Origin: Luteibacter rhizovicinus
GTDB lineage: Bacteria; Pseudomonadota; Gammaproteobacteria; Xanthomonadales; Rhodanobacteraceae
Reading direction: 5' to 3'
Assembly (NCBI RefSeq): GCF_004342265.1
Contig: NZ_SMCS01000001.1
Coordinates: forward strand, 1 to 64,000
Length of the DNA: 64,000 nt
Position numbers and translations under genes: made by a program. The notes under the pieces are model-generated. The model was not told the DNA's origin. It made no database searches and saw nothing but the letters and a program-made list of their open reading frames with translations. Of this stretch, positions 28,837-40,900 are shown in pieces (position 1 is the stretch's first letter; each line of letters opens with the position of its first letter).

Positions 28837-29445
28837 ATGATCGTGGTGAACATCCGTACGAAGAACGCCGGCTTCTCGATCGTCGAACTGATGATCACCA
28901 TCATGGTGCTGGCGATTCTCCTTGCCATCGCCGTCCCCAGCTTCCGCAGCACCATGCGGCGCTCCAATGTCAGCAACGTCGCCAACAACCTGATGGGCGA
29001 CCTGCAATACGCGCGCGGCGAAGCCGCCACGCGACACAAGTTCGTTTCGATCTGTCGCAGTCTCGATGGCGCCACGTGCACGACGGACAACAAGGATTAC
29101 GACCTTGGCTGGCTGGTATACACGTATGACGCAGGTACCAAGGGTGCGAACCAGACCTATGATTCGTCCAATGCCAGTCATCAGCTCCTGCGCGTCGGCA
29201 CACCGCAGACGCGCGTCTCGATTCAGGCAACCGATGGCGCTGTCCTGACCTTCGGTCTGAGCGGTCCCGTCGTCGCGAATAGCACGCGGACCACGGACAC
29301 GTTTCTACTGTGCTCGCGAAAGAATGGCGTGGACACGGGCGTGGGTGAGAACAACAGCGAAGTGGCCGGCTCGCAGATCGTGGTTTCGATCTCAGGTTCC
29401 GTGGCATCGAGCAAGCTGGCAGCCGGGGCCGCCTGTACGCCGTGA
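28837..29445 (+). CDS. GspH/FimT family pseudopilin
   Basis: 202 residues. Prepilin motif NAG-FSIVELMITIMVLAILLAIAVPSFR, then NNLMGDLQYARGEAATRHKFVSIC, the GspH/FimT signature. The C-terminal half is beta-rich with paired Cys residues. It is most likely the FimU/FimT-type minor pilin that joins PilV, PilW, PilX and PilE in the tip complex. It lies last in the operon, 19 bases after pilE; in other genera the equivalent gene is usually first. Confidence 0.9.
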   Translation: MIVVNIRTKNAGFSIVELMITIMVLAILLAIAVPSFRSTMRRSNVSNVANNLMGDLQYARGEAATRHKFVSICRSLDGATCTTDNKDYDLGWLVYTYDAGTKGANQTYDSSNASHQLLRVGTPQTRVSIQATDGAVLTFGLSGPVVANSTRTTDTFLLCSRKNGVDTGVGENNSEVAGSQIVVSISGSVASSKLAAGAACTP

Positions 29446-29528
29446 TCGTTCACGTCACGCATGGCACATCGGCAGCCGGGAGGTTGGGCTTCGGACACAA
29501 AGTGTGCAGCTTTGCCGCTCCGTAGGCT

Positions 29529-29553
29529 TTCGCGCGCAGGCGCGCTCCCACAG
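29529..29553. repeat. REP-like CGCGCTCCCACAG repeat
   Basis: TTCGCGCGCAGGCGCGCTCC plus CACAG, reverse orientation of the unit at 2484-2510. It lies between the fimT/gspH gene and the tRNA-Val fragment. Confidence 0.6.
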
Positions 29554-29578
29554 AAAGCGACGTTCGCCGGAATCGAGA

Positions 29579-29622
29579 TGGTGGGCGGTACAAGGATCGA
29601 ACTTGTGACACCTGCCGTGTGA
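29579..29622 (-). pseudogene. truncated tRNA-Val 3' half (duplicated fragment)
   Basis: Identical to 29707-29750 of the intact tRNA-Val: the CCA end, 3' acceptor strand, T-arm, variable region, 3' anticodon stem and six of seven anticodon-loop bases. Identity continues two bases past CCA (46 bases in total, 29577-29622 versus 29705-29750, same orientation, 128 bases apart). It then stops abruptly inside the anticodon loop. The 5' half is missing, so it is not a functional tRNA. This is the shape of a tRNA-based attachment-site duplication, or of a decayed tandem tRNA copy. Confidence 0.85.
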
Positions 29623-29667
29623 CGGTTCGTTGCTACACGCACGCTCGCAGAAGCGCCTGGCTAAACG

Positions 29668-29695
29668 AAGAAATCCCGGCGCAAGGCCGGGATTT
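29668..29695 (-). terminator. intrinsic terminator of tRNA-Val
   Basis: Perfect 10-bp stem AAATCCCGGC/GCCGGGATTT around a five-base loop, 11 bases beyond the tRNA-Val 3' end on the minus strand and followed there by a T-rich CTTCG stretch. The stem is A/T-ended, so it could work in both directions. Confidence 0.7.
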
Positions 29696-29706
29696 CGGTA
29701 TTCGGA

Positions 29707-29781
29707 TGGTGGGCGGTACAAGGATCGAACTTGTGACACCTGCCGTGTGAAGGCAGTGCTCTACCGCTGAGCTAACCGCCC
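29707..29781 (-). tRNA. tRNA-Val (CAC anticodon)
   Basis: 75-base minus-strand tRNA including an encoded CCA. Acceptor GGGCGGT/ACCGCCC, D-arm TAGCTCAGCGGTAGAGC, anticodon stem CTGCC/GGCAG with loop TTCACAC (anticodon CAC, reads GTG), and T-loop TTCGATC. Its 3' half is duplicated at 29579-29622. Confidence 0.95.
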
Positions 29782-29935
29782 ATCGCGAGGGCGGAATTCT
29801 ACGGGGCGGCGGGTCCGGGGTCAATCGCCTGAACGAAAGCACCTGCTTCGACGGGTTCTCAGCATCGCGTAAGACCGGTGGCGACGCCTGAACGGTACAA
29901 TGCGCTCGATTTTCGACCGCCCCGGACACGACATC

Positions 29936-30264
29936 ATGCATGAAGCCCTCGCCGACCTCCACCTCCTGACCCTGACGCCATGGAAGATCATCGGCCTGCT
30001 GGGCACGCTGCTGTTCACGGCCCGCTGGTTCGTGCAGTTCTACGCGACCAAGAAGCAGAAGAAGGTCGTGGTACCGATGTCCTTCTGGTACCTGTCCGTC
30101 GTCGGCAGCGTGCTGACGCTGGCTTACTTCATCTGGGGCAAGAACGACTCCGTGGGCATCATCCAGACGGCCTTCCCGATGCTGGTGTCGTTCTACAACG
30201 TGTTCGCCCACCTGCGCTCCCGCAACCACGAGGAAACGGTGCGCCCGGGCGGCCCCGAAGAGAC

Positions 30265-30268
<4 letters not shown>
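29936..30268 (+). CDS. LpxB N-terminal-domain-like membrane protein
   Basis: 110 residues with three hydrophobic segments: [41 protein letters not shown] and an amphipathic third, [16 protein letters not shown]. This matches the small lipid-A-disaccharide-synthase N-terminal domain family (LAB_N), which is related to SWEET/PQ-loop-like membrane proteins and often found near lipid or glycosyltransferase genes. Its role is not established. The ATG at 29936 was chosen over one at 29900 because the family start fits. Its stop overlaps the metH part 2 stop tail-to-tail by four bases. Confidence 0.8.
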
Positions 30269-32975
<2,707 letters not shown>

Positions 32976-32979
<4 letters not shown>

Positions 32980-34055
32980 GCGGCTGATGCGGTGTCCTTC
33001 GACCATGCACGCGGTGCATATGGCTGCACGGCGTTGGCGATGGCTTCGATATGGGCGGGCGTGGTGCCACAACAACCGCCGACGATATTCAGCAGGCCGT
33101 CGCGTGCGAACCCGGCGATGACGTCGGCCATCTGTTCGGGTGTCTCGTCGTATTCGCCGAAGGCGTTCGGCAGGCCGGCGTTCGGGTGCGTGCTGACGAA
33201 ACTGTCGGCGACGTTTGCCAGGGTCTGCACGTGGGGGCGCAGGTCTGCAGCGCCGAGGGCGCAATTCAGTCCTACGGACAGCGGGCGGATATGCGAAACC
33301 GAGTAATAGAACGCCTCGGCCGTCTGTCCCGAAAGCGTGCGGCCCGAGCGGTCGGTAATCGTGCCGGAGATCATCACCGGCACGCGCCCGCCCAGCACGA
33401 AGAAGAGCTGGTCCAGCGCGAAGAGTGCGGCCTTGGCGTTCAGTGTGTCGAAGATCGTTTCCACCATGATCGTGTCGGCGCCGCCTTCGATCAGCGCACG
33501 TGCCGCCTCGGTGTAATTGGCGGCGAGTTCTTCGAAGCTGACATTGCGGAAGCCCGGGTCGTTCACGTCGGGCGAGATGGACGCCGTGCGACTGGTCGGG
33601 CCGAGTACGCCGATCACGAAGCGCGGGCGGTCCGGCGTCAGCGCCGTCATGGCGTCACAGGCTTCGCGCGCGATACGTGCGCCTTCGCGATTCAGTTCGG
33701 GTACCAGGTGTTCCAGGTGGTAATCCGCCTGGCTGACGCGCGTGGCGTTGAACGTATTCGTTTCGATGAAGTCGGCGCCCGCGCGCAGATAGGCTTCGTG
33801 CACGCCGCGAATAATCTCCGGCTGCGACAGCAGCAGCAGGTCGTTATTGCCTTTCAGGTCGCACTCGCCCGGATGGTCGTGCTCGTGATGGCTGTCGTGA
33901 CCGGCGGAGAAACGATCGCCGCGGTAGCCGGACTCGTCCAGCTGGTGGCCCTGCAGCATCGTGCCCATGCCGCCGTCCAGAATCATGATGCGCTCGCGCA
34001 GGCCCTTTTCGAGCAGGGCGACACGATCGGGGTGGAGCCAGGGCAGGGTACTCAT
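32976..34055 (-). CDS. homocysteine S-methyltransferase domain protein, MetH part 1
   Basis: 359 residues forming a TIM barrel that binds and activates homocysteine through zinc. Conserved [10 protein letters not shown] near residue 24, [11 protein letters not shown], and the zinc cysteines [10 protein letters not shown] (about 240) and [11 protein letters not shown] (about 320). It corresponds to the first domain of full-length MetH and needs the downstream gene product for methyl transfer. A histidine-rich insert [14 protein letters not shown] sits near residue 58. Both ends overlap neighbours in ATGA fashion: the regulator upstream and MetH part 2 downstream. Confidence 0.94.
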
Positions 34056-34993
34056 GCGTTCGACCTCGCGGGGCGGCGGGCAAGCAGGCTGATGACTTCG
34101 AAATGCGGTGCGCGACGCTCGCGGCTGAGGCGCTCGCAACTGATGACCTCCAGGCCGGCATCGACCGCCATCGCCCGGAGGCCCGTACAGCTGAAGCCGA
34201 GATTGCGATGGTCGAAGGGCTCGACGACCGCGCGGTGATCGTGTTCGCCAAGGGTCGCGGCAAGGACGCGGCCACCGGGTTTCAGCACGTGCGCGACCTG
34301 CTCGAAGACCTTCGCCGGCTGTTCGGAATAAGTGAGGGCGTGCAGCAGCAGGACAAGGTCGAAGCGGTCGGCGCCCAGGTCCAGCGCATGCATATCGCCC
34401 TGGCGAACTTCGACGTTCTTGTACGACGAGAGGCGGGTGCGCGCGGCTTCCACCACGCGGTCGCTGCTGTCGATGCAGACGATCGAGCGCGCGTGCGGCG
34501 CCAGCAGTTCGGCGGTCACGCCGTCGCCGGAAGCGATGTCCAGCACGTCGCCGGTCTCCAGCAACTGGAGCAGCGAGCGGGCGACGGTCTCCCAGGTACG
34601 TCCCGGGGAATAGTGACGTTCCATATCGCCGGCGACCGTATCGGCCCAGCCTTCGGCGCGCGCGCGCTGGGCCAGGACGGAGGGCAGGCGTTCGGCGTCC
34701 TCGCGGATCAGGGCGTCGTTGATCGTGTCGCGCAGCGAAGTGACCAGCGTGTGCAGGGTCGGATCGGCCTCGCCGTTGAAACGGTAATAGGCGGACACGC
34801 CGGCCCGGCGATCGCGGACCAGCTCGGCTTCCTTGAGTTTTGCCAGGTGCGTGGACACCCGGGGTTGGGCCAGGTGCAGTACCGCGGCCAGTTCGGCCAC
34901 GGTCAGTTCCTCGCGCTCAAGCAGCGCCAGCAGGCGCACGCGGGTCGGATCGGCCAGCAGGCGCAGCACCGTGGACGCTGTCGACAAGTCCAT
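34052..34993 (-). CDS. ArsR-family regulator fused to a SAM-dependent methyltransferase domain
   Basis: 313 residues. An N-terminal winged helix (residues 3-75: [28 protein letters not shown], then [17 protein letters not shown]) is followed by a class I methyltransferase domain (about 145-260) with motif [16 protein letters not shown] and VCIDSSD. Head of an overlapping operon with both metH parts, it is likely the local sensor of S-adenosylmethionine or S-adenosylhomocysteine, similar to the SahR regulators described in Proteobacteria (inference). The ATG at 34993 has AAGGA six bases upstream. A longer frame to 35056 would run through the palindrome and promoter and is rejected. Confidence 0.88.
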   Translation of the reverse strand: MDLSTASTVLRLLADPTRVRLLALLEREELTVAELAAVLHLAQPRVSTHLAKLKEAELVRDRRAGVSAYYRFNGEADPTLHTLVTSLRDTINDALIREDAERLPSVLAQRARAEGWADTVAGDMERHYSPGRTWETVARSLLQLLETGDVLDIASGDGVTAELLAPHARSIVCIDSSDRVVEAARTRLSSYKNVEVRQGDMHALDLGADRFDLVLLLHALTYSEQPAKVFEQVAHVLKPGGRVLAATLGEHDHRAVVEPFDHRNLGFSCTGLRAMAVDAGLEVISCERLSRERRAPHFEVISLLARRPARSNA

Positions 34994-35003
34994 GCCGCAT
35001 CCT

Positions 35004-35017
35004 TTTATCGCGATAAA
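35004..35017 (-). promoter_or_regulatory. 14-bp perfect palindrome, probable operator of the metH operon
   Basis: TTTATCGCGATAAA lies between the predicted -10 element and the start codon of the ArsR-methyltransferase gene, at roughly +4 to +17. The position fits autoregulation by steric block. The cognate protein is presumably the first gene product of the operon. Confidence 0.65.
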
Positions 35018-35027
35018 GAGATGCATA

Positions 35028-35056
35028 AGGCTAGGCCCCGTCGACCGGCCCGTCAA
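35028..35056 (-). promoter_or_regulatory. promoter of the regulator-metH1-metH2 operon
   Basis: On the minus strand, TTGACG (35056-35051) and TAGCCT (35033-35028) are separated by 17 bases, a plausible sigma-70 promoter. The palindrome follows ten bases after the -10. Confidence 0.55.
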
Positions 35057-35163
35057 GCGCTCGTGTTGCAGCGCACAGGGGATCGGGCTCGAACGCCCGT
35101 TAGAATAGCGGGCTTTCCAGTCCCATTACTTAGCCGCCCGCGTGTACGGCACGGAGTTGTTCC

Positions 35164-36324
35164 ATGGATTTCCGCTTTACCGACGACCAGCTGTCGATTC
35201 AATCCATCGCGCGCGATTTCGCGCAGAAACGCATTGTGCCGGTCGCCGCCGAATTCGATGCCAGGGGCGAATTCCCGCTCGATAACATCCGCGAGATGGG
35301 CCAGCTCGGCCTGATGGGCATCGAAGTGCCCGAAGAATACGGCGGCGCGGGCATGGACCCGGTGGCCTACGTGCTGGCCATGGTCGAGATCGCCGCGGCC
35401 GACGCCGCGACGTCCACCATCATGTCGGTGAACAATTCGCTGTTCTGCAACGGCATCCTGAAGAACGGCAACGAAGAACAGAAGCAGACCTACGTCCGCG
35501 CGATCGCCTCGGGCGAAGCCATCGGCGCCTACGCGCTGACCGAGCCGCAGTCGGGCTCCGACGCCTCGAACATGCACACTCGCGCCGTGAAGAACGAGAA
35601 CGGCGACTGGGTCATCAACGGCAAGAAGAGCTGGATCACCTCCGGCCCCGTCGCCGGTTACATCGTGCTGTTCGCCGTCACCACGCCGGGCATCGGCGCG
35701 CGTGGCGTCTCGGCCTTCATCATCGACACCAAGCTGCCGGGCTTCCATGCAGGCAAGACCGAGCCGAAGCTCGGCATCCGCGCCTCCGCCACGTGCGAAA
35801 TCGAATTCAACGAATACGTCTGCCCGAAAGCAAACCTGCTGGGCGAAGAGGGCAAGGGCTTCTCCATCGCCATGGGCGTGTTGGACGCCGGCCGCATCGG
35901 TATCGCATCGCAGGCCGTCGGCATTGCACGCGCGGCGTACGAAGCGACGCTGACCTGGTCGCGCGATCGCAAAGCCTTCGGTCATCCCATCGGCACGTTC
36001 CAGATGACCCAGTCCAAAATCGCCGACATGAAGTGCAAGCTCGACTCGGCTCTGCTGCTGACCCTGCGCGCCGCGTGGACGAAGGCCCAGACGGACAAGA
36101 ACGGCGGTCGCTTCGGCACCGAGGCATCGATGGCCAAGCTCGTCGCTTCCGAAGCGGCCATGTGGATCACCCACCAGGCCGTGCAGATCCACGGCGGCAT
36201 GGGCTATTCGAAGGAAATGCCGCTGGAGCGTTACTTCCGCGATGCGAAGATCACGGAAATCTACGAAGGCACCAGCGAGATCCAGCGTCTGGTCATTGCG
36301 CGTGCGGAGACGGGGCTGCGCTAA
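35164..36324 (+). CDS. acyl-CoA dehydrogenase
   Basis: 386-residue FAD flavoprotein of the short/branched-chain acyl-CoA dehydrogenase family. Motifs in order: IEVPEEYGGAGMD, YALTEPQSGSDAS (flavin/substrate), WITSGPVAGYIV, GIASQAVGIARAAYE, and the catalytic base region RDAKITEIYEGTSEIQRLVIAR (about residues 359-380) with Glu in YEGTSE. It likely oxidises butyryl-, isobutyryl- or 2-methylbutyryl-CoA and passes electrons to ETF; the exact substrate is uncertain. GGAG lies 8-11 bases before the ATG. It is monocistronic, with a terminator after it. Confidence 0.93.
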   Translation: MDFRFTDDQLSIQSIARDFAQKRIVPVAAEFDARGEFPLDNIREMGQLGLMGIEVPEEYGGAGMDPVAYVLAMVEIAAADAATSTIMSVNNSLFCNGILKNGNEEQKQTYVRAIASGEAIGAYALTEPQSGSDASNMHTRAVKNENGDWVINGKKSWITSGPVAGYIVLFAVTTPGIGARGVSAFIIDTKLPGFHAGKTEPKLGIRASATCEIEFNEYVCPKANLLGEEGKGFSIAMGVLDAGRIGIASQAVGIARAAYEATLTWSRDRKAFGHPIGTFQMTQSKIADMKCKLDSALLLTLRAAWTKAQTDKNGGRFGTEASMAKLVASEAAMWITHQAVQIHGGMGYSKEMPLERYFRDAKITEIYEGTSEIQRLVIARAETGLR

Positions 36325-36344
36325 GCAGGGCCGTTCCGAAAAAA

Positions 36345-36369
36345 AGCCCGGCGAAAGCCGGGCTTTTTT
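36345..36369. terminator. bidirectional intrinsic terminator
   Basis: AGCCCGGC-GAAA-GCCGGGCT with a T-tract on the right and an A-tract on the left. It lies between the convergent acyl-CoA dehydrogenase and alpha/beta hydrolase genes and can serve both. Confidence 0.9.
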
Positions 36370-36426
36370 ATGCGCACGACACGCGAAGGGATACCGGCAG
36401 AAGATGCCTGCCTCCCAGCGAATCGC

Positions 36427-37332
36427 CTAAGCACTAGTCCGTGTTGCGAGAAGCGCATTGCCAACAATGGCTCGCACGATGGCTTCGTATAACGCGGGCG
36501 GCAGATCGTGCCCCATCCCTTCGAAAACCAGCAATGTCGCATCGCCGATATTGGCCGCGGTGTCCTCGCCTGCTTCCACGGGCATCAACGGATCGCTCGC
36601 TCCGTGTATGACAAGGGTGGGGATAGCGATGCTGTTAAGCCGTGATCGACGGTCGCCAGCCACAGCGATGGCGGCGATCTGCCGGCCGAATCCGGCGGGG
36701 TTGTACGCTCGTTTTACTTCAGCCAGGGACTGAGCGCGCTGGGCGGCTTCGTCGAACGGATAGCCAGGACCAGCGATCACTCGGGAGAACGCGACGCTGT
36801 GTGCCAGGAAACCTTCTTCATCTTCCGATGGATCCGGCGCGCGCCGGGTCAGCACCGCCATCGCTTCGGGCGTAGCTGGCGGCAAGCCAGGATTACCGGT
36901 GCCGGACATGATGGAGGTCAGTGACAGCGCGCGATGAGGATGCTCACTGGCAATCACTTGGGCAATCATTCCACCCATCGATCTACCAACGATGTGCGCC
37001 CGCTCGATCTCGAGCGCGTCGAGGAGCCCGATCGCATCATCGGCCATGTCATAGAGGGTATAGGGCACATCCGGTTGCTCGCCACGCCCCAGGGCGAGCG
37101 CCACGGTCGTGAAGTCGGGCACCGGGGAGTCGTTGAAGTGAGTCGAAAGACCGACATCGCGATTGTCGAAACGAATCACCCGGTAACCATGCGATGCCAG
37201 GAGTTCGCAGAATGCGACAGTCCATCGAATCATCTGCACGCCAAGGCCCGAGACCAGCAGAATGGGCTCGGCATCGCTCGCGCCGAAGCTTTCGTATTCG
37301 ATAGCGATACCGTTGGCTTCGAGCTTGGGCAT
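36427..37332 (-). CDS. alpha/beta hydrolase
   Basis: 301-residue alpha/beta hydrolase of the esterase/epoxide-hydrolase-like type. Oxyanion strand LLVSGLGVQMIRW near residue 25, nucleophile elbow GRSMGG (Ser near 116), acid in HGASDPLMP and histidine in GMGHDLP near the C-terminus; a helical cap lies between about 145 and 225. No signal peptide, so cytosolic. The substrate is unknown. The promoter region is unusually AT-rich with inverted repeats, suggesting tight control by a regulator encoded elsewhere. Confidence 0.88.
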   Translation of the reverse strand: MPKLEANGIAIEYESFGASDAEPILLVSGLGVQMIRWTVAFCELLASHGYRVIRFDNRDVGLSTHFNDSPVPDFTTVALALGRGEQPDVPYTLYDMADDAIGLLDALEIERAHIVGRSMGGMIAQVIASEHPHRALSLTSIMSGTGNPGLPPATPEAMAVLTRRAPDPSEDEEGFLAHSVAFSRVIAGPGYPFDEAAQRAQSLAEVKRAYNPAGFGRQIAAIAVAGDRRSRLNSIAIPTLVIHGASDPLMPVEAGEDTAANIGDATLLVFEGMGHDLPPALYEAIVRAIVGNALLATRTSA

Positions 37333-37396
37333 GGTGCGTTTTTCCTTTTGGGAAGGCGTTCGATCGCGGCGGGAATGCAGAATGACGAGGGGCTAT

Positions 37397-37455
37397 TTAT
37401 ATCCGGGTAAAAGTTAGCTTGTCAATATTACCCGTATAATATTTTAAGCGGGTAA
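37397..37455 (-). promoter_or_regulatory. promoter and operator-like repeats of the alpha/beta hydrolase gene
   Basis: On the minus strand, a consensus TTGACA (37425-37420) and ATATAA (37402-37397) are 17 bases apart. A 7-bp inverted repeat AATATTA-N6-TAATATT (37424-37443) overlaps the -35 element. GGGTAA-type hexamers occur three times (37405-37410, 37428-37433 inverted, 37450-37455) at 22-23-base spacing, about two helical turns. This looks like a repressor operator, TetR- or MarR-type, but no regulator gene is adjacent. Confidence 0.6.
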
Positions 37456-37956
37456 GTGCCCCGGCCGTCAGGTTTCAGGCAATCCCAGGGTTCGGCGAGC
37501 GACTTGATGCGAGGAATCGAAGCGTGGGCTTCCCCTCACGGCGTCATCTCCCTCGCCGTCACCCCGGCGTCTGCAGCGACCACACCGGGCAAGACCGAAC
37601 GCTGAGGTTTCAGCTTGAAAACGACCATTGCCGTCGCGACAACCGGTCGCCTCGCCGCGGGTTCCGGCGTGCGCCGGAACGACGGTGAGGGCGCGTGGAT
37701 GCTTTCGACCTACTCCGAAAAACGCGTGCAATTTATTGAGAGCACGAAACTGCGGCTCTTCGCCACAACACGCCCCACTATCCGGCAGGCTCTGTGCCGT
37801 GCGTACCGATGTACGACGCTGCGGCGAAGAGCTGATCGAGCGTGATCGCGACAACCGCATGCACCGCACTGGGTCCCTGCCTGCGCAGGGACGACGGTGA
37901 GGGGTATGTGTGGTGGTTGAGGGTGGCGGCTGGCTTCGGGTTTTGCCAGCGCCCAC
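37456..37956. other. non-coding region with repeats
   Basis: No supported gene. It contains a palindrome TTCCGGCG-TG-CGCCGGAA at 37662-37679, a 10-bp inverted repeat GCTCTTCGCC (37755-37764) / GGCGAAGAGC (37823-37832), and a CTGCGCAGGCAG-family copy at about 37861-37901 followed by ACGACGGTGAGG. The CGGAACGACGGTGAGG string recurs at 37674-37690. These look like decayed intergenic repeat units. Confidence 0.5.
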
Positions 37957-37984
37957 AAAAAAAAGCCCGGCTTTCGCCGGGCTC
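37957..37984 (-). terminator. intrinsic terminator of the tetR-adaptor-RND operon
   Basis: On the minus strand, AGCCCGGC-GAAA-GCCGGGCT is followed by eight T residues, six bases after the RND pump stop codon. Confidence 0.88.
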
Positions 37985-37989
37985 TTTCA

Positions 37990-40900
37990 TTACGTCCGAT
38001 TCTGTCCCCGTCTAGGGTCGGAATCGAAGGCGGTCATGTCGCCTACGTTGGTGGCGTGCGGCTGGTTCGGGCCGCCGGGGCCGTTACCGTTCGGACCGCT
38101 ACCTTGCGGGCCATGGCCGGTCGGGCCGCCGTCGTGGTCGTCGCCGCCGTGATGCGGCATCTTCTTCGACACCTCATCCAGCTTGTCGCCAAGCAGGCGA
38201 CGTACACTGACGTAGAACACCGGAATCAGCAGCAGGCCAAGGAACGTGGCGAACAGCATGCCGCCGATGACGCCGGTACCGATGGCGTGACGCGAATTCG
38301 CGCCGGCGCCGGTCGAGATGGCGAGTGGGAACACGCCGAGGATAAAGGCCAGCGACGTCATCAGGATGGGACGAAGACGCAGACGAGCCGCCTCGATCAC
38401 ACCTTCGCGCAGCGTCTTGCCTCCTGCCTGCTGCTCCACCGCGAACTCCACGATCAGAATCGCGTTCTTCGCCGCCAGACCGATAACGGTGATCATGCCG
38501 ATCTTGAAGTAGATATCGTTCGGCAGGCCACGCAGCATCGAGAATACGACCGTACCCAGAATGCCCAGCGGCACGACCAGCAGCACGGACACCGGAATCG
38601 ACCAGCTCTCGTAAAGCGCCGCCAGACAGAGGAAGACGATCACGATCGACAAGGCCATCAGCATCGTCGACGAATTGCCCGACAGGATTTCCTGGTAGGA
38701 CTGACCCGTCCAGTCATAACCGAAACCCTTCGGCAGACCGTTGTTGACGATGCCTTCCACGACCGCCATCGCCTGACCGGTGGAATAACCCGGTGCTTCG
38801 TTACCGACGATTTCCACGGCCGAGTAACCGTTGTAGCGGTTCAGCGTCGGCGCGGCCATCGTCCACTGCGAATTGACCACGGTCGACAGCGGAATCATGT
38901 TGCTGTTGGTCGACGACGTCGTGGTGGACGACGCGATCGTGCTTGGCGTGAAGATGTGCTGGAACGCATCGTTGCCCATGCGGTACGGCGCATCCGCCTG
39001 CAGCATGACGCGCTTCACGCGGCCTTCGTACGAGAAGTCGTTGATGTATACCGGCGCCAGCGTCAGCTGGATGGCGGTATAGATATCGCTGACCGAAAGG
39101 CCCATCGTCTGCGCCTGCGTGCGATCCACATGCAACTGCAGCAACGGCGCGTCTTCCAGCGTGTTGGGACGAACGCCCATCAGCGCCTTGTTCTGTGCCG
39201 CCTGACCGAGAAGCATGTTGCGCGCCTGGGTCAGCTCGTCACGCGTCTGGCCGGCACGGGCCTGCAGATACATGTCGATACCGCCGAACTGGCTCAGGCC
39301 GCGGATGGTCGGCAGGTTGACCACGAAGATCGTGGCATCCCTGACCGCCTGCATCTTGCCGTTCGCCTGCTGGATGAACTGGGTAGCCGTCAGGTCGCGC
39401 TCGCCCCAGTCCTTCAGGCGGATGAACGCCATGCCCACGTTTTCGCCCTGGCCCACGAAGCTGAAGCCGGAGATCTGGAACACACCGTCGACCGCCGGAT
39501 CCTTCTTCAGGATACCCAGGATGTCACCCATGGCCTTTTCGGTACGGGTGATGCTGGAACCCGGCGGCAACTGCACGATCGCCAGTGCGTAGCCCTGGTC
39601 CTCGTCGGGCACGAAGCTCGTCGGCAGGCGGGTGAACAGGAAGCCGCAAAGCACGGCCACCAGCACGAACACGATCATCCAGCGCGGAGCGTGACGCACG
39701 GCGCCGCCGATGTGGCCGGCATACATGTGCGTGACGCGGTCGAACACCTTATTGAAGCCGCGATAGATGAAGTTCTTCTTCTCGTTGTGTTCGGCGCGAA
39801 GAATGGTCGCGCAGAGTGCGGGCGTGAAGGACAGGGCGAGGAAGGCCGAGAAGCCCATCGACACGGCGATGGTCAGCGCGAACTGCTTGTAGATGATGCC
39901 CGAGGCGCCCGGCTGCAGCGCGGACGGAATGAACACCGCCGCCAGCACCACGGTGATCGCCACGACGGCGCCGGTGATCTGACCCATCGCCTTGCGCGTC
40001 GCTTCCTTCGGAGACAGACCCTCCTCGGACATGATGCGTTCGACGTTCTCGATCACGACGATCGCGTCATCGACCACGATACCGATGGCCAGCACCATGC
40101 CGAACAGGGTGAGCTGGTTGACGGTGAAGCCGAGCGGCGAAAGACCGAGGAACGTACCGAGCAGCGCGACCGGGATAACCAGGGTCGGGATGATCGTGGC
40201 GCGGAAGTTCTGCAGGAACAGCAGCATCACCAGGAAGACGAGGATGATCGCTTCGATGAGGGTGTGAACCACTTCCTCGATGGAGATCGTCACGAACTTC
40301 GTGGTGTCGTACGGGGCGAACCAGGTCACGCCGTCCGGAAAGCTCCTGGACAGTTCGTCCATCTTCGCGCGCACGGCGTTCGCAACGTCCAGCGCGTTCG
40401 CGCCGGGCAGCAGCTGCACACCGAACGAGCCGGTCGAAATGCCGTTCCACGTCGCGTTGAAGCCGTAGTTCTGCGGCCCCAGTTCGACGCGTGCGACGTC
40501 CTTCAGATGAACGATCGTACCGTCGTTGTTCGCGCGCAGGATGATGTCGCCGAACTGCTCGGGGTTGGTGAAGCGACCCTCGGCGGACACGGTGGCGCTG
40601 AAGCCCTGACCGTCGACGGCCGGATCGGTGCCGAGCGAGCCGGCGGCGAACTGGACGTTCTGCGTGCTGAGCGCGGTACGCAGGTCGGTGGCCGAGAGGC
40701 CGTAACCCTGCAGCTTGTCCGGGTTGAGCCAGACGCGCATCGCGTATTCGGCACCGAGCTGACGCGTGCTGCCCACGCCCGGGATACGGGCGATCTGGTC
40801 CAGCACCTGCGACGACACGATGTCGGTGAGGCGGTTGCCGTCGATCGCGGGGTTGTTGGAGGTCAGCGCGACGAACATCAGGAAGTCGGGATTGGCCTTC

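Noticed and set aside
29223-29642. Open frame running through the fimT antisense strand and the tRNA fragment
   Set aside because: It reads through a tRNA-derived sequence and a repeat, with no family features.
34994-35110. SAH riboswitch upstream of the metH operon
   Set aside because: A GCGCTGCAA string occurs, but the required CAGGCTCG partner strand is absent; a promoter plus palindrome explains the region better.
37615-37845. 76-codon open frame in the gap before the RND operon
   Set aside because: Composed of repeat units and an inverted repeat, no ribosome site, no similarity to any family I know.
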